A stretch of 64,000 bases of DNA, taken from positions 62,001-126,000 of the forward strand of contig JBBKVO010000022.1 of NCBI GenBank assembly GCA_037968475.1. Reading direction: 5' to 3'. Under the pieces are notes generated by a model. That model did not search any database and was not told the origin of the DNA. It saw nothing but the letters and a program-made list of their open reading frames with translations. Numbering within the stretch: the first letter of the stretch is position 1; each line of letters opens with the position of its first letter. This document shows, one piece after another, positions 1 through 7,310 of the stretch. Made by a program: the position numbers and the translations under genes. This stretch comes from SB11 sp037968475. GTDB taxonomy: Bacteria > Bacteroidota > Bacteroidia > UBA8524.

Positions 1-595
1 TGGCAAAAAAGCCTTCTGTTTTTTGGGTGATTTGAGGTGTAATACTGCTGTTTTCAACGGTAAAACTATCTGCATTTAACGCGCCTGATACTATGCCTTC
101 GCCCACGCCATAAACACTGTTTATTAGCACAATGCCTTGTTTACCAGTAACGGGATGTGCTCCAAATGCTACGCCTGATGTTTGGGCAGGTATCATTTTT
201 TGTATTATTACGGCTACTGTTGGTGTGCCTTCAATACCTTGTGTTTTAAGGTAAGTTTGCACCCTTGCTGATGAAAACGAGGCAAATACTTGTTGTATTT
301 TTTCGTTAAGCTGCTGTGTGGGTACGTTTAGCAGGGTTTCAAAAAGACCTGCAAATGAGTGTGTTGTGCCATCTTCGGCAACGGATGACGAACGGACAGC
401 AAATGTTCCCTCGCCTAAGTGTGAAGTTATCTCGACAGAAAAATCAGTTAAATCTTTGTTCAAAAAAGCGGTGTGCGGTATTACCACAAAAGGGGGGACG
501 GTAAAACCCTCTTGCACCATTTGGGCAAGGTGATAGGCTTTTTTGCCCACACTGTTTTTGTTGTTTAGTATTTGTGTGGTTGTGGTTAACAGCAT
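1..595 (-). CDS. PEP synthase / pyruvate phosphate dikinase-like protein, N-terminal part (cut by window edge)
   Basis: An open frame reads from an ATG at 595 down to base 1 without a stop, giving 198 residues, so the C-terminal part lies outside the window. The fragment has the features of the ATP-grasp/pyruvate-binding domain of PEP synthases and pyruvate phosphate dikinases: a GKKAYHLAQM opening at about residues 17-26, the FAVRSSSVAEDG nucleotide-binding motif at 66-77, and YGVGEGIVSGALNAD at 162-176, matching the family's GLGE-G segment. Enzymes of this family phosphorylate pyruvate or related substrates through a phosphohistidine. Only one base separates its ATG from the stop of the upstream prenyltransferase gene, so the two are almost certainly co-transcribed and coupled. 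Whether the missing part carries the phosphohistidine and PEP domains cannot be seen; a shorter PEP/pyruvate-binding protein of unknown substrate is possible. Confidence 0.8.
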   Translation of the reverse strand, partial: MLLTTTTQILNNKNSVGKKAYHLAQMVQEGFTVPPFVVIPHTAFLNKDLTDFSVEITSHLGEGTFAVRSSSVAEDGTTHSFAGLFETLLNVPTQQLNEKIQQVFASFSSARVQTYLKTQGIEGTPTVAVIIQKMIPAQTSGVAFGAHPVTGKQGIVLINSVYGVGEGIVSGALNADSFTVENSSITPQITQKTEGFFA

Positions 596-596
596 T

Positions 597-1535
597 TTAT
601 TGTATTAATGAAACCAACATGGGTATACCACCCAGCAGTAAGTACATCATCACCGTCCATAATGCTGACAGTTTTTCCATGCTTTTTGTTCCCTCTACAC
701 TTGGTTTCTTTAATACCATAATTGCGGGTATTATACACCCAATCAACAATAGTACCAACAGATAAATGTATAGTTTTGGTATGCCGGCATACATCATGGC
801 TGCAAAACAACAAGCGGCGGCAAGGGTTATAATGCCTATCCACAATTGTAGGGCTTTGGTAAGTCCATACAGACTGCTATAACTGGTAACGCCTTCTTCC
901 TCGTGTCCTTTCATTCGTAATTTACGACCAATTTCAAGCACCAAACCGTTTAGGTACGATACTACTAGAAAAAATACAATGCCTATTGGGGCTTCGGCCT
1001 TTGCCAAATGCCAATCGACGCCAGAGGCATACATATCTATCACAGGGATAATAAACATGTGCGAAAGGGCATATAGCATATAGTGTTTTTTAAGCCAAGC
1101 TGGAGCAAAAAACTCGTAACGCATCAGCAGCAGAAACAGCAGGATAAAGCCATAGAACAAATACATGGCAGGTTGCACCAAAGCCACTACCACTATTTGT
1201 AGGGCTAAAAGAATAAAACCTATATTTTTTAGCTCGGATAAAGAAATAAGTCCGCGTGGGACGGGCAAGTACGAACGATACAAGGCATCATCTTCGCGGT
1301 CTTTAAACTCATCGGCTATGCGCAATAAAAAAAACGAGGAGAATGTAACCCAAAAAGCGGCTGCAAAATTTTGCCATGATACAAAACCCTCTAATCCCCT
1401 GCAAAAGCGTGAAAATGAAATGGCCGAAAATGTAAACGCCAAAATAAGCACTCCGTGCCCTGCAACAGGGAAACGCTCTTTTTGGTAGATATAAAACCTA
1501 CCTATAAACGATTGTTTTGGGGTATTTCCCTTCAT
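597..1535 (-). CDS. UbiA-family prenyltransferase-like membrane protein
   Basis: This 312-residue, strongly hydrophobic protein has about eight or nine predicted membrane segments. It carries the first acidic motif of UbiA prenyltransferases in degenerate form (IADEFKDREDD, about residues 73-83), followed by the typical RSYLPVPRGLIS stretch. Family members transfer polyprenyl chains to aromatic or lipid acceptors in the inner membrane. The second aspartate-rich motif expected after the fourth helix is replaced by GRKLRMKGHEEEGV, so metal-diphosphate binding may be altered and the acceptor is unknown. It lies immediately upstream of, and coupled to, the PEP-synthase-like gene; that pairing may be functional but no pathway can be named. 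Confidence 0.7.
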   Translation of the reverse strand: MKGNTPKQSFIGRFYIYQKERFPVAGHGVLILAFTFSAISFSRFCRGLEGFVSWQNFAAAFWVTFSSFFLLRIADEFKDREDDALYRSYLPVPRGLISLSELKNIGFILLALQIVVVALVQPAMYLFYGFILLFLLLMRYEFFAPAWLKKHYMLYALSHMFIIPVIDMYASGVDWHLAKAEAPIGIVFFLVVSYLNGLVLEIGRKLRMKGHEEEGVTSYSSLYGLTKALQLWIGIITLAAACCFAAMMYAGIPKLYIYLLVLLLIGCIIPAIMVLKKPSVEGTKSMEKLSALWTVMMYLLLGGIPMLVSLIQ

Positions 1536-1600
1536 AGTTTAATCACCAAGATAGTGTTTTTAGGAATTGAGGGCTAAGAATTGTTTTAGATTTAATGTTT

Positions 1601-1714
1601 TAACTCACCCCAAAAACACAAAGCCTCACGACTACCCAACACTCCCCCTCTCTTTTTTGTAAGAGAGGGGCGCAGCGACACAAATCGGGCAAAACAATAT
1701 ATTGGGGTGAGTTA
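1601..1714. repeat. ~113-bp element with inverted ends, copy 1
   Basis: The element begins TAACTCACCCCAA and ends with its exact reverse complement TTGGGGTGAGTTA (13-bp terminal inverted repeats). A central hairpin pairs CCCCTCTC with GAGAGGGG. It holds no open reading frame. Four further complete copies lie at 2124, 5008, 5321 and 5544, and a left-end fragment at about 1940-1965. The form resembles a miniature inverted-repeat element, but no target-site duplication was established. Confidence 0.8.
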
Positions 1715-1804
1715 AAACTCTTTAGCCGACAGGTTAAAACCTGTCGCTATTCATACCTATCGGGAGTGCTGTGAGGTATCAATAGAATTGGGTTTTAACT
1801 CGAT

Positions 1805-1940
1805 GTAAAGAATAATTTTCACGCAAAGATTAGAAGTCGCAAAGTTGGTGAGCAAAGATATATGCAGATACAAGTTTTATTAAATTATAGGCACTAGAAT
1901 AGGTTAAGTCGCTATGTCCGCAAGCGAACAATAATAATGT
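1805..1940. repeat. ~135-bp companion repeat, copy 1
   Basis: This stretch, containing TTTCACGCAAAG and GCACTAGAATAGRTTAAG-like blocks, is repeated at 1989-2123 in the same orientation and at 5122-5252 in the opposite orientation. Each time it lies directly beside a 113-bp inverted-end element or fragment, so the two probably travel as a larger unit. It is non-coding. Confidence 0.75.
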
Positions 1941-1988
1941 TTACTTACCCCAAAAAATACAAAGCCGCTCGACAGGTTGAAATCCGAT

Positions 1989-2123
1989 GTAATAAAGATT
2001 TTCACGCAAAGAGTTGAAGTCGCAAAGTTGGCGAGCAAAGATATATGCAGATACAAGTTTCATTAAATTATAGGCACTAGAATAGATTAAGTCGCTATGT
2101 CAGCAAGCGAACAATAATAGTGT
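1989..2123. repeat. ~135-bp companion repeat, copy 2
   Basis: Nearly the same sequence as 1805-1940 with scattered substitutions, followed immediately by the 113-bp element at 2124-2236. Confidence 0.75.
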
Positions 2124-2236
2124 TTACTCACCCCAAAAACACAAAGCCGCACGACTACCCAACACTCCCCCTCTCTATTTGTTAGAGAGGGGCGCAGCGA
2201 CACAAATCAGGCTAAACAATATGTCGGGGTGAGTTA
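2124..2236. repeat. ~113-bp element with inverted ends, copy 2
   Basis: Same orientation as copy 1. Its left end is TTACTCACCCCA and its right end GGGGTGAGTTA, with the same CCCCTCTC/GAGAGGGG central hairpin. It ends about 50 bases before the higB promoter. Confidence 0.8.
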
Positions 2237-2282
2237 AAACAGATGAATGAAAATAAAAAATCCCATTGCGGGAACTTTTTGA

Positions 2283-2290
2283 TATATTTG
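2283..2290 (+). promoter_or_regulatory. Putative promoter box of higBA
   Basis: TATATTTG matches the Bacteroidota -7 consensus TAnnTTTG, 17 bases before the higB start. A small palindrome (TCCC ATTGC GGGA, 2261-2273) lies just upstream and could be an operator for HigA autoregulation; that is inference. Confidence 0.5.
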
Positions 2291-2307
2291 TGTAATCAAT
2301 AGACGAG

Positions 2308-2601
2308 GTGAGGGTAATTGCAAAAAAGACTGTTAAAGATTTTTGGCTAAAACACGCGGATAGTGAGCAAGCTTTGAAAGCTTGGTATCAAGAGGCATCA
2401 AAAGCCAATTGGACTTCTCCAAACGACATTAAGCAAGAATACCCAAGTGCAAGCCTTTTGGGGAACGGTAGGGTGGTTTTTAATATTAAAGGAAATTCGT
2501 ACAGATTAATTGTTCGCATAAACTACCAAATACAAATTATATGGATACGTTTCGTTGGCACGCACGCCGAATATGATAAAATTGATGCTGAAAATATTTG
2601 A
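2308..2601 (+). CDS. higB: HigB-type toxin (mRNA interferase) of a type II toxin-antitoxin pair
   Basis: This 97-residue basic protein fits the HigB_toxin family: an N-terminal VIAKKTVKDFW helix, the central ASLLGNGRVVFNIKGNSYRL strands, and a C-terminal IWIRFVGTHAEYDKID strand with the His-x-x-Tyr residues typical of this RelE-fold group. HigB toxins cleave mRNA on the ribosome and are neutralised by HigA. Translation starts at GTG 2308. The stop lies 5 bases before the antitoxin ATG, the usual toxin-first order of higBA. Assignment to the HigB_toxin branch, not classic RelE, is by sequence feel. Confidence 0.88.
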   Translation: MRVIAKKTVKDFWLKHADSEQALKAWYQEASKANWTSPNDIKQEYPSASLLGNGRVVFNIKGNSYRLIVRINYQIQIIWIRFVGTHAEYDKIDAENI

Positions 2602-2606
2602 GAGTT

Positions 2607-2963
2607 ATGAATATTAAACCCATAAAAACAGAAAATGACTACCAAGCTGCCCTAAACAGACTTGAAAGTATTTTTGATGCCCCGAAAGGTAGTGAAGCTG
2701 CGGACGAGTTGGAGATTTTATCTATTTTAATTGAGAAATACGAGGACGAACATTTTGCTATTGATGCGCCCGACCCTGTGGAAGCTATTAAGTTTAGAAT
2801 GGAACAAATGGGCTACAAACAAAAGGACTTGGAGGATATAATTGGCTATAAAGGAAGGGTTAGCGAAATTTTGAACAAAAAACGAAAACTAACTTTAGAA
2901 ATGATACGTCGCTTGCACAATACCTTACATATTCCTACTGATGTATTGCTAAAGGAATATTAA
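2607..2963 (+). CDS. higA: HigA-type antitoxin with helix-turn-helix
   Basis: The protein (118 residues from ATG 2607; an in-frame TTG at 2598 overlaps the toxin stop and is less likely) has an acidic N-terminal half that would bind the toxin. Its C-terminal XRE-type helix-turn-helix is QKDLEDIIGYKGRVSEILN, with the following TLEMIRRLHNTLHIP helix. HigA binds HigB and represses the operon. The gene is 5 bases behind higB and ends 4 bases from the convergent Kazal-protein gene, leaving no room for separate terminators. Confidence 0.88.
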   Translation: MNIKPIKTENDYQAALNRLESIFDAPKGSEAADELEILSILIEKYEDEHFAIDAPDPVEAIKFRMEQMGYKQKDLEDIIGYKGRVSEILNKKRKLTLEMIRRLHNTLHIPTDVLLKEY

Positions 2964-2967
2964 AAAA

Positions 2968-3456
2968 CTACAACCCTCCCACAGCAAATTTTATCACTTT
3001 GCTAAAACTGCCGCCATAAGCGTAGGCAAAGTATACCCCCGGTGGGTAGCCGGCCACATCAATATCAAGCTGTATGGGTATATTGTTACTGCTGCGTACA
3101 AAGCGTTGCGACATTCTGTTTCCGTAGGTGTTCAGTATCAAAAAGGTGAGATCGCCTCCACTATTATTAAACTGAAAAAACATACTTATCAGTTTGTTGC
3201 GTGCATCTTGTCCTAAAAACATGGCGGCATCGCCACACACACCCGATTGATAGTTAAAGTTTTGTATTCCTCCATGGTTTATGGCATCACACTCGTTAAA
3301 GTAAGTTTTGCCATTGCACGCACATACGGGTGCAAACGGAAAGGTACATTGGTAGGTGGGGTTTTGGGCAAACTCATCCACGCAGCCATTGCTTTGTGCC
3401 CACACGGCGGCGGGCAGCAATAGTAGTGCGATTATAATATGAGCTATTTTGTGCAA
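2968..3456 (-). CDS. Secreted Kazal-domain protein with T9SS-like C-terminal tail
   Basis: The 162-residue product starts with a signal peptide (hydrophobic core IIIALLLLPAAVWA, cleavage near AQS). Residues ~25-74 form a Kazal-type cysteine pattern: C-x-DEFAQNP..C..., APVCACNGKTYFNECDA and a final C in SGVC. Kazal domains are serine-protease inhibitors or follistatin-like modules. The last ~80 residues form a beta-rich module ending PPGVYFAYAYGGSFSKVIKF, which resembles a T9SS type A sorting domain, so surface delivery or secretion is likely. The gene begins 6 bases after serS and is probably co-transcribed with it. The protease target is unknown and the fold is inferred from spacing of cysteines only. 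Confidence 0.7.
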   Translation of the reverse strand: MHKIAHIIIALLLLPAAVWAQSNGCVDEFAQNPTYQCTFPFAPVCACNGKTYFNECDAINHGGIQNFNYQSGVCGDAAMFLGQDARNKLISMFFQFNNSGGDLTFLILNTYGNRMSQRFVRSSNNIPIQLDIDVAGYPPGVYFAYAYGGSFSKVIKFAVGGL

Positions 3457-3462
3457 TAGTGC

Positions 3463-4734
3463 TTAGTTTATGCTTTCAAAACCCAAATAAGGGTGCAGCA
3501 CCGCAGGCAAATTAATGCCATCAGGTGTTTGGTTGTTTTCTAACAGTGCGGCTACAATACGAGGTAACGCTAATGCGCTGCCATTTAGTGTATGGGCTAT
3601 AATGTTTTTTCCATCAGTAGTTTTGTAACGTAGCTTTAATCGGTTGGCCTGAAAACTCTCAAAATTTGATACTGAGCTTACTTCAAGCCAGCGTTGTTGG
3701 CCTGCACTATATACTTCCATATCGTAGGTTAGGGCACTGGCAAAGCTCATATCGCCACCACAAAGACGAAGCACGCGGTAGTGTAAGCCCAGTTTTTGCA
3801 GCAGGCTTTGCACATAAGTGCTCATTTCTTCTAAGGCATTGTACGAGTTTTCTGGAGCAGTAATTTGTACAATTTCTACTTTATCAAACTGATGCAAACG
3901 GTTCAGTCCGCGCACGTCTTTACCATAACTGCCCGCCTCACGACGGAAGCATGGGGTATAGCCTACGTTTTTTATAGGCAATTCATCCTCGCGCAATATT
4001 ACGTCGCGGTATATATTGGTAATGGGTACTTCGGCAGTGGGTATTACATATAGATTGTCGATTTGCATGTGATACATTTGACCTTCTTTATCGGGCAATT
4101 GGCCTGTGCCATAGGCACTATCTTCATTTACAAAAATGGGAGGTTGTATCTCAAAAAAGCCTGCTTTTAGGGCTTCGTCTAAAAAAAAGTTGATTAAGGC
4201 ACGTTGTAGCCTTGCGCCTTTGCCACGGTATACGGGAAAACCTGCGCCTGCTATTTTAGCACCTGTTTCAAAATCAATCAAATCGTATTTATCGGTCAGT
4301 TCCCAGTGTGGTTTTGCATCGGCAGTTAATTGTGCAGGATTGCCCCAAGTATATACGGTTTCGTTATCCTCGGGCATTTTACCTACGGGTACGCTGCTGT
4401 GTGGCACATTGGGCAATACCACTAGGGCATCTTTTAGTTCGGTTTCTATTTCAGAAAGCTGAACATCTAATTCTTTGCTTTTATCTTTTATTGTTGCAGT
4501 TTCTTGCTTCAATACATCAGCTTCATCACGCTTACCACTTTTATATAAATCTCCAATTTCTTTTGCCAGTTTGTTGGATGCGGCCAACAAATCGTCTAAC
4601 TCTTTTTGGGCGGCACGGCGTTTATCATCAATAGTTAAAACGGTTTCAACAGCTTGCTGGGCGTTGGCTATTTTTTTGCCTAAACGCTCTATAGCTTCGT
4701 CTTTCTTTTCTCGCAGGTATGTAAGTTGTAACAT
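3463..4734 (-). CDS. serS: Seryl-tRNA synthetase
   Basis: The full-length class II synthetase (423 residues) charges tRNA-Ser with serine. Residues ~30-105 are the charged coiled-coil arm that reaches the tRNA. Motif 2 is seen as CFRREAGSYGKDVRGLNR and motif 3 as NGSALALPRIVAALLEN; the VPTAEVP serine-site signature appears as IPTAEVPITN. The ATG at 4734 follows a TAnnTTTG box on the minus strand (4752-4759). It is the first gene of a probable two-gene unit with the Kazal protein. The function is certain by motif; no oddities were seen. Confidence 0.97.
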   Translation of the reverse strand: MLQLTYLREKKDEAIERLGKKIANAQQAVETVLTIDDKRRAAQKELDDLLAASNKLAKEIGDLYKSGKRDEADVLKQETATIKDKSKELDVQLSEIETELKDALVVLPNVPHSSVPVGKMPEDNETVYTWGNPAQLTADAKPHWELTDKYDLIDFETGAKIAGAGFPVYRGKGARLQRALINFFLDEALKAGFFEIQPPIFVNEDSAYGTGQLPDKEGQMYHMQIDNLYVIPTAEVPITNIYRDVILREDELPIKNVGYTPCFRREAGSYGKDVRGLNRLHQFDKVEIVQITAPENSYNALEEMSTYVQSLLQKLGLHYRVLRLCGGDMSFASALTYDMEVYSAGQQRWLEVSSVSNFESFQANRLKLRYKTTDGKNIIAHTLNGSALALPRIVAALLENNQTPDGINLPAVLHPYLGFESIN

Positions 4735-4751
4735 AAAATTGTCTGAAGCCT

Positions 4752-4759
4752 CAAAAATA
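4752..4759 (-). promoter_or_regulatory. Putative serS promoter box
   Basis: On the minus strand this reads TATTTTTG, a match to TAnnTTTG, with 17 bases to the serS ATG. Confidence 0.5.
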
Positions 4760-4909
4760 GCGCAAAAAGCGAAACTTTTGAACTTTTAGCATGGAGCATT
4801 TAACAATTATCATTTAGGATTAAAACACAATACTATTCATTTCTTATCTAGGTTAACGCATAGGACTTTTAACTCGCTCCGATGTATTGTTTTAACTTGA
4901 TTGTTGTTG

Positions 4910-5007
4910 ATTCGGCACATCGGGTTGAAACCCGATTCTATTGATACCTCTCGGCAATCCCGATAGGGTATGAATAGAGGCAGGTTTTAAGCTGTCGACG
5001 AGAGATT
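4910..5007. repeat. GGTTGAAACC-type hairpin cluster
   Basis: This block carries ATCGGGTTGAAACCCGAT (perfect arms) followed by CTCGGCAATCCCGATAGG and CAGGTTTTAAGCTGTCGACG. Similar blocks occur at 5250-5320 and 5440-5543, and a related GACAGGTTAAAACCTGTCG hairpin lies at about 1729-1747. They act as spacers between the 113-bp elements. No gene is visible between 4790 and 5767. Confidence 0.7.
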
Positions 5008-5121
5008 TTACTCACCCCAGCGTATTGTTTTTCCCGATTAGTGTCAATGCGCCCCTCTCTAACAAATAGAGAGGGGGAGCGTTGGGCAGTCGAGCGGCTT
5101 TGTGTTTTTTTGGGTGAGTTA
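5008..5121. repeat. ~113-bp element with inverted ends, copy 3 (inverted)
   Basis: Same element as at 1601-1714 but in the opposite orientation: TTACTCACCCCA at the left and TGGGTGAGTTA at the right, with the CCCCTCTC/GAGAGGGG hairpin in the middle. Confidence 0.8.
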
Positions 5122-5252
5122 AAACATTATTACTGTTCGCTTGCGGACATTGCGACTTAATCTATTCTAGTGCCTATAATTTAATGAAACTTGCCCTGCA
5201 TATATCTTTGCTCACCAACTTTGCTACTTCAACTCTTTGCGTGAAAATTCTT
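5122..5252. repeat. ~135-bp companion repeat, copy 3 (inverted)
   Basis: Reverse-complement version of the repeat at 1805-1940, ending CTCTTTGCGTGAAAATTC. A shortened form with an internal deletion lies at about 5658-5724. Confidence 0.75.
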
Positions 5253-5320
5253 ATTCATACCTCTCGATAATCCCGATAGGGTATGAATAGTGGCAGGTTT
5301 TAAGCTGTCGACGAGAGATT

Positions 5321-5433
5321 TTACTCACCCCAGCGTATTGTTTTTCCCGATTAGTGTCAATGCGACCCTCTCTAACAAATAGAGAGGGGGAGTGTTGGGT
5401 AGCCGTGGGGCTTTGTGTTTTTGGGGTGAGTTA
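5321..5433. repeat. ~113-bp element with inverted ends, copy 4 (inverted)
   Basis: TTACTCACCCCA ... TTGGGGTGAGTTA with the same central hairpin; it differs from copy 3 by scattered substitutions. Confidence 0.8.
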
Positions 5434-5543
5434 ATTGTTGTTGATTCGGCACATCGGGTTGAAACCCGATGCTACTTAAACCTCTCGGTAATCCCGATAG
5501 GGTATGAATAGCGGCAGGTTTCAACCTGTCGACGAGGGCTTTT

Positions 5544-5657
5544 TAACTCACCCCAGCATATTGTTTTGCCCGATTTGTATTCATGCGCCCCTCTCTAACA
5601 AATAGAGAGGGGGAGTGTTGGGTAGTCGAGCAGCTTTGTGTTTTTTGGGGTGAGTTA
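5544..5657. repeat. ~113-bp element with inverted ends, copy 5 (inverted)
   Basis: TAACTCACCCCA ... TGGGGTGAGTTA with the same central hairpin; it lies about 110 bases upstream of the GroES-like gene. Confidence 0.8.
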
Positions 5658-5767
5658 ACATTGTTATTGTCCACTTGTGGGTATAGAAACTTCAACTCTT
5701 TGCGTGAAAATTCTTTATTAGTTTTAATCTGTAGGAGAGTTAACTCGTGTAGATTTTAGAAACCTAC

Positions 5768-5775
5768 TATATTTG
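5768..5775 (+). promoter_or_regulatory. Putative promoter box of the GroES-like gene
   Basis: TATATTTG matches TAnnTTTG; only 5 bases separate it from the ATG at 5781, implying a leaderless or nearly leaderless transcript. Confidence 0.6.
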
Positions 5776-5780
5776 CTTAA

Positions 5781-6152
5781 ATGCAAATCACCAACGAGAA
5801 TAAGCTGCGCAAACTAGTGTTGGTAGGCGATAAAGTGCTTATTAAACCCAAAACCTTTAGCGATAAAACCAAAAGCGGCCTTTACCTACCTGTTGGGGTG
5901 CTTGAAAAAGAAGCCGTGCAAACGGGCACCATAGTACAAACAGGCCCCGGTTATCCCTTGCCTGCTTTTGAAGACGATGCCGAAAGTTGGAAACCCCAAA
6001 GCAAACTAAAATACCTACCCCTGCAAGCCCAAGAGGGCGACGTAGCAATATTTCTTCAAAAAGGAGCTTACGAGGTAGAGTACGATGATGAAAAATACCT
6101 GATAGTGCCTCACCATAGCATATTAATGTTGGTTAGAGACGAAGAACTTTAG
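5781..6152 (+). CDS. GroES-like (Cpn10-fold) protein
   Basis: The product is 123 residues, longer than the ~95 of GroES. It starts with a lysine-rich lead, then LVLVGDKVLIKPKTFSDKTKSGLYLP, the Cpn10 opening with its mobile-loop region, and continues to AIFLQKGAYEVEYDDEKYLIVPHHSIL, the family's C-terminal strands. An insertion of about 25 residues (EDDAESWKPQSKLKYLPLQA) sits where GroES has its roof loop. No groEL is next to it, so it is probably a paralogue and not the main co-chaperonin. The PPK2 gene follows 11 bases later and is likely co-transcribed. A role linked to GroEL is family knowledge only. Confidence 0.8.
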   Translation: MQITNENKLRKLVLVGDKVLIKPKTFSDKTKSGLYLPVGVLEKEAVQTGTIVQTGPGYPLPAFEDDAESWKPQSKLKYLPLQAQEGDVAIFLQKGAYEVEYDDEKYLIVPHHSILMLVRDEEL

Positions 6153-6163
6153 TAAAGAATTTT

Positions 6164-7048
6164 ATGAAAGAGCATATCGAAAAATTTCTTATTGCACCAA
6201 AAACAAAAGTAAACCTAGCTGATTATAACCCCGCTTATAAAGATGGGTTTGATAGTGAAAAAGACGCAACCAAGCAGCTTGATGACGATATAAAACGCTT
6301 AAGAAAACTGCAAGAAAAAATGTATGCCGATGATAGGCACAGCGTGCTGCTTGTTTTTCAGGCTATGGATGCAGCCGGAAAAGACGGCACTATAAAGCAC
6401 GTAATGAGCGGGCTAAACCCACAAGGCTGCCAAGTATACAGTTTTAAACATCCCAGTGATGAAGAATACGATCACGATTTTTTGTGGCGACACTATAAGG
6501 CTTTGCCTGAGCGTGGACGGATTGGTATTTTTAACCGAAGCCACTACGAAAATGTTTTGATATGCAAAGTGCATCCACAGTATATACTTTCGGAGCGATT
6601 GCCCCATATAAACAGCGTTGACGATATAAACGAGGAGTTTTGGCAGAAACGCTACAAGCAAATACGCAGGTTTGAGAAAAACATAGCTCAAAACGGTACG
6701 GTGATACTTAAGTTTTTTCTTCATCTATCAAAAGACGAACAACGTAATCGTTTTTTAGAGCGTATTGATAACCCTGAAAAGAACTGGAAATTTAGCTTTG
6801 GCGATATAAATGAGCGAAACTATTGGGATGAATACCAAACGGCCTACGAAGAAGCACTTAGCAATACCAGCCTTGATGATGCCCCTTGGTATGTTATTCC
6901 AGCCGATAACAAATGGTTTACTCGTGCAGCAATAGCCAATATTATAGCTGATAAATTAGAAAGTTTAAATTTGAATTATCCTGATTTACCCAAAGAAGAA
7001 AAAGACAAATTAGCTGCCGCACGCCAAAAGTTAACTAGCGAAAAGTAA
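6164..7048 (+). CDS. Polyphosphate kinase 2 family protein (polyP:NDP phosphotransferase)
   Basis: PPK2 enzymes move phosphate between polyphosphate and nucleotides in the cytoplasm. The 294-residue protein has the one-domain PPK2 layout: Walker A at residues 67-76 (AMDAAGKDGT), Walker B region at 118-131 (GRIGIFNRSHYENV) and the lid segment FFLHLSKDEQRNRF near 186-199, followed by the conserved NWKFSFGDINER and APWYVIPADNKWFTRAA blocks. Length and motifs agree with polyP:AMP/ADP phosphotransferases; which nucleotide is preferred cannot be read. It follows the GroES-like gene by 11 bases in one probable operon. Confidence 0.92.
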   Translation: MKEHIEKFLIAPKTKVNLADYNPAYKDGFDSEKDATKQLDDDIKRLRKLQEKMYADDRHSVLLVFQAMDAAGKDGTIKHVMSGLNPQGCQVYSFKHPSDEEYDHDFLWRHYKALPERGRIGIFNRSHYENVLICKVHPQYILSERLPHINSVDDINEEFWQKRYKQIRRFEKNIAQNGTVILKFFLHLSKDEQRNRFLERIDNPEKNWKFSFGDINERNYWDEYQTAYEEALSNTSLDDAPWYVIPADNKWFTRAAIANIIADKLESLNLNYPDLPKEEKDKLAAARQKLTSEK

Positions 7049-7128
7049 TTGTGATTATTTTTCATTGTTTATCAGTTTAAAAATTGAGGCTACTCAAACC
7101 TATCGGCAATTTCAGAAGGATGTTAATA

Positions 7129-7233
7129 GCAGTAGGTTAAATACCTGTTGCTTTTGCAATTACAGCGCAAGTCGGGACTTTAAGTCCCGACTTGCGCTGT
7201 AATTTGTATAGAATAAGATTTCAAATCTTATTC
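7129..7233. repeat. Three-hairpin palindromic element, copy 1
   Basis: Three successive inverted repeats follow the PPK2 gene: 7129-7151 (GCAGTAGGT ... ACCTGTTGC); a perfect 23-bp palindrome with arms 7158-7180 and 7182-7204 (outer part AATTACAGCGC); and a perfect 11-bp hairpin with arms 7211-7221 and 7223-7233 (GAATAAGATTT). The strongest middle stem may terminate transcription of the PPK2 operon. The same three-part order, with different stem sequences, recurs at 62851-62952. The rest of 7049-7310 holds no gene. Confidence 0.8.
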
Positions 7234-7310
7234 TTTATTGTATTACAAACAATACATAAATATTCCTGCGTGTTTGCTGTCTCGGTATATTTATTGTACT
7301 TTTTACGGTG

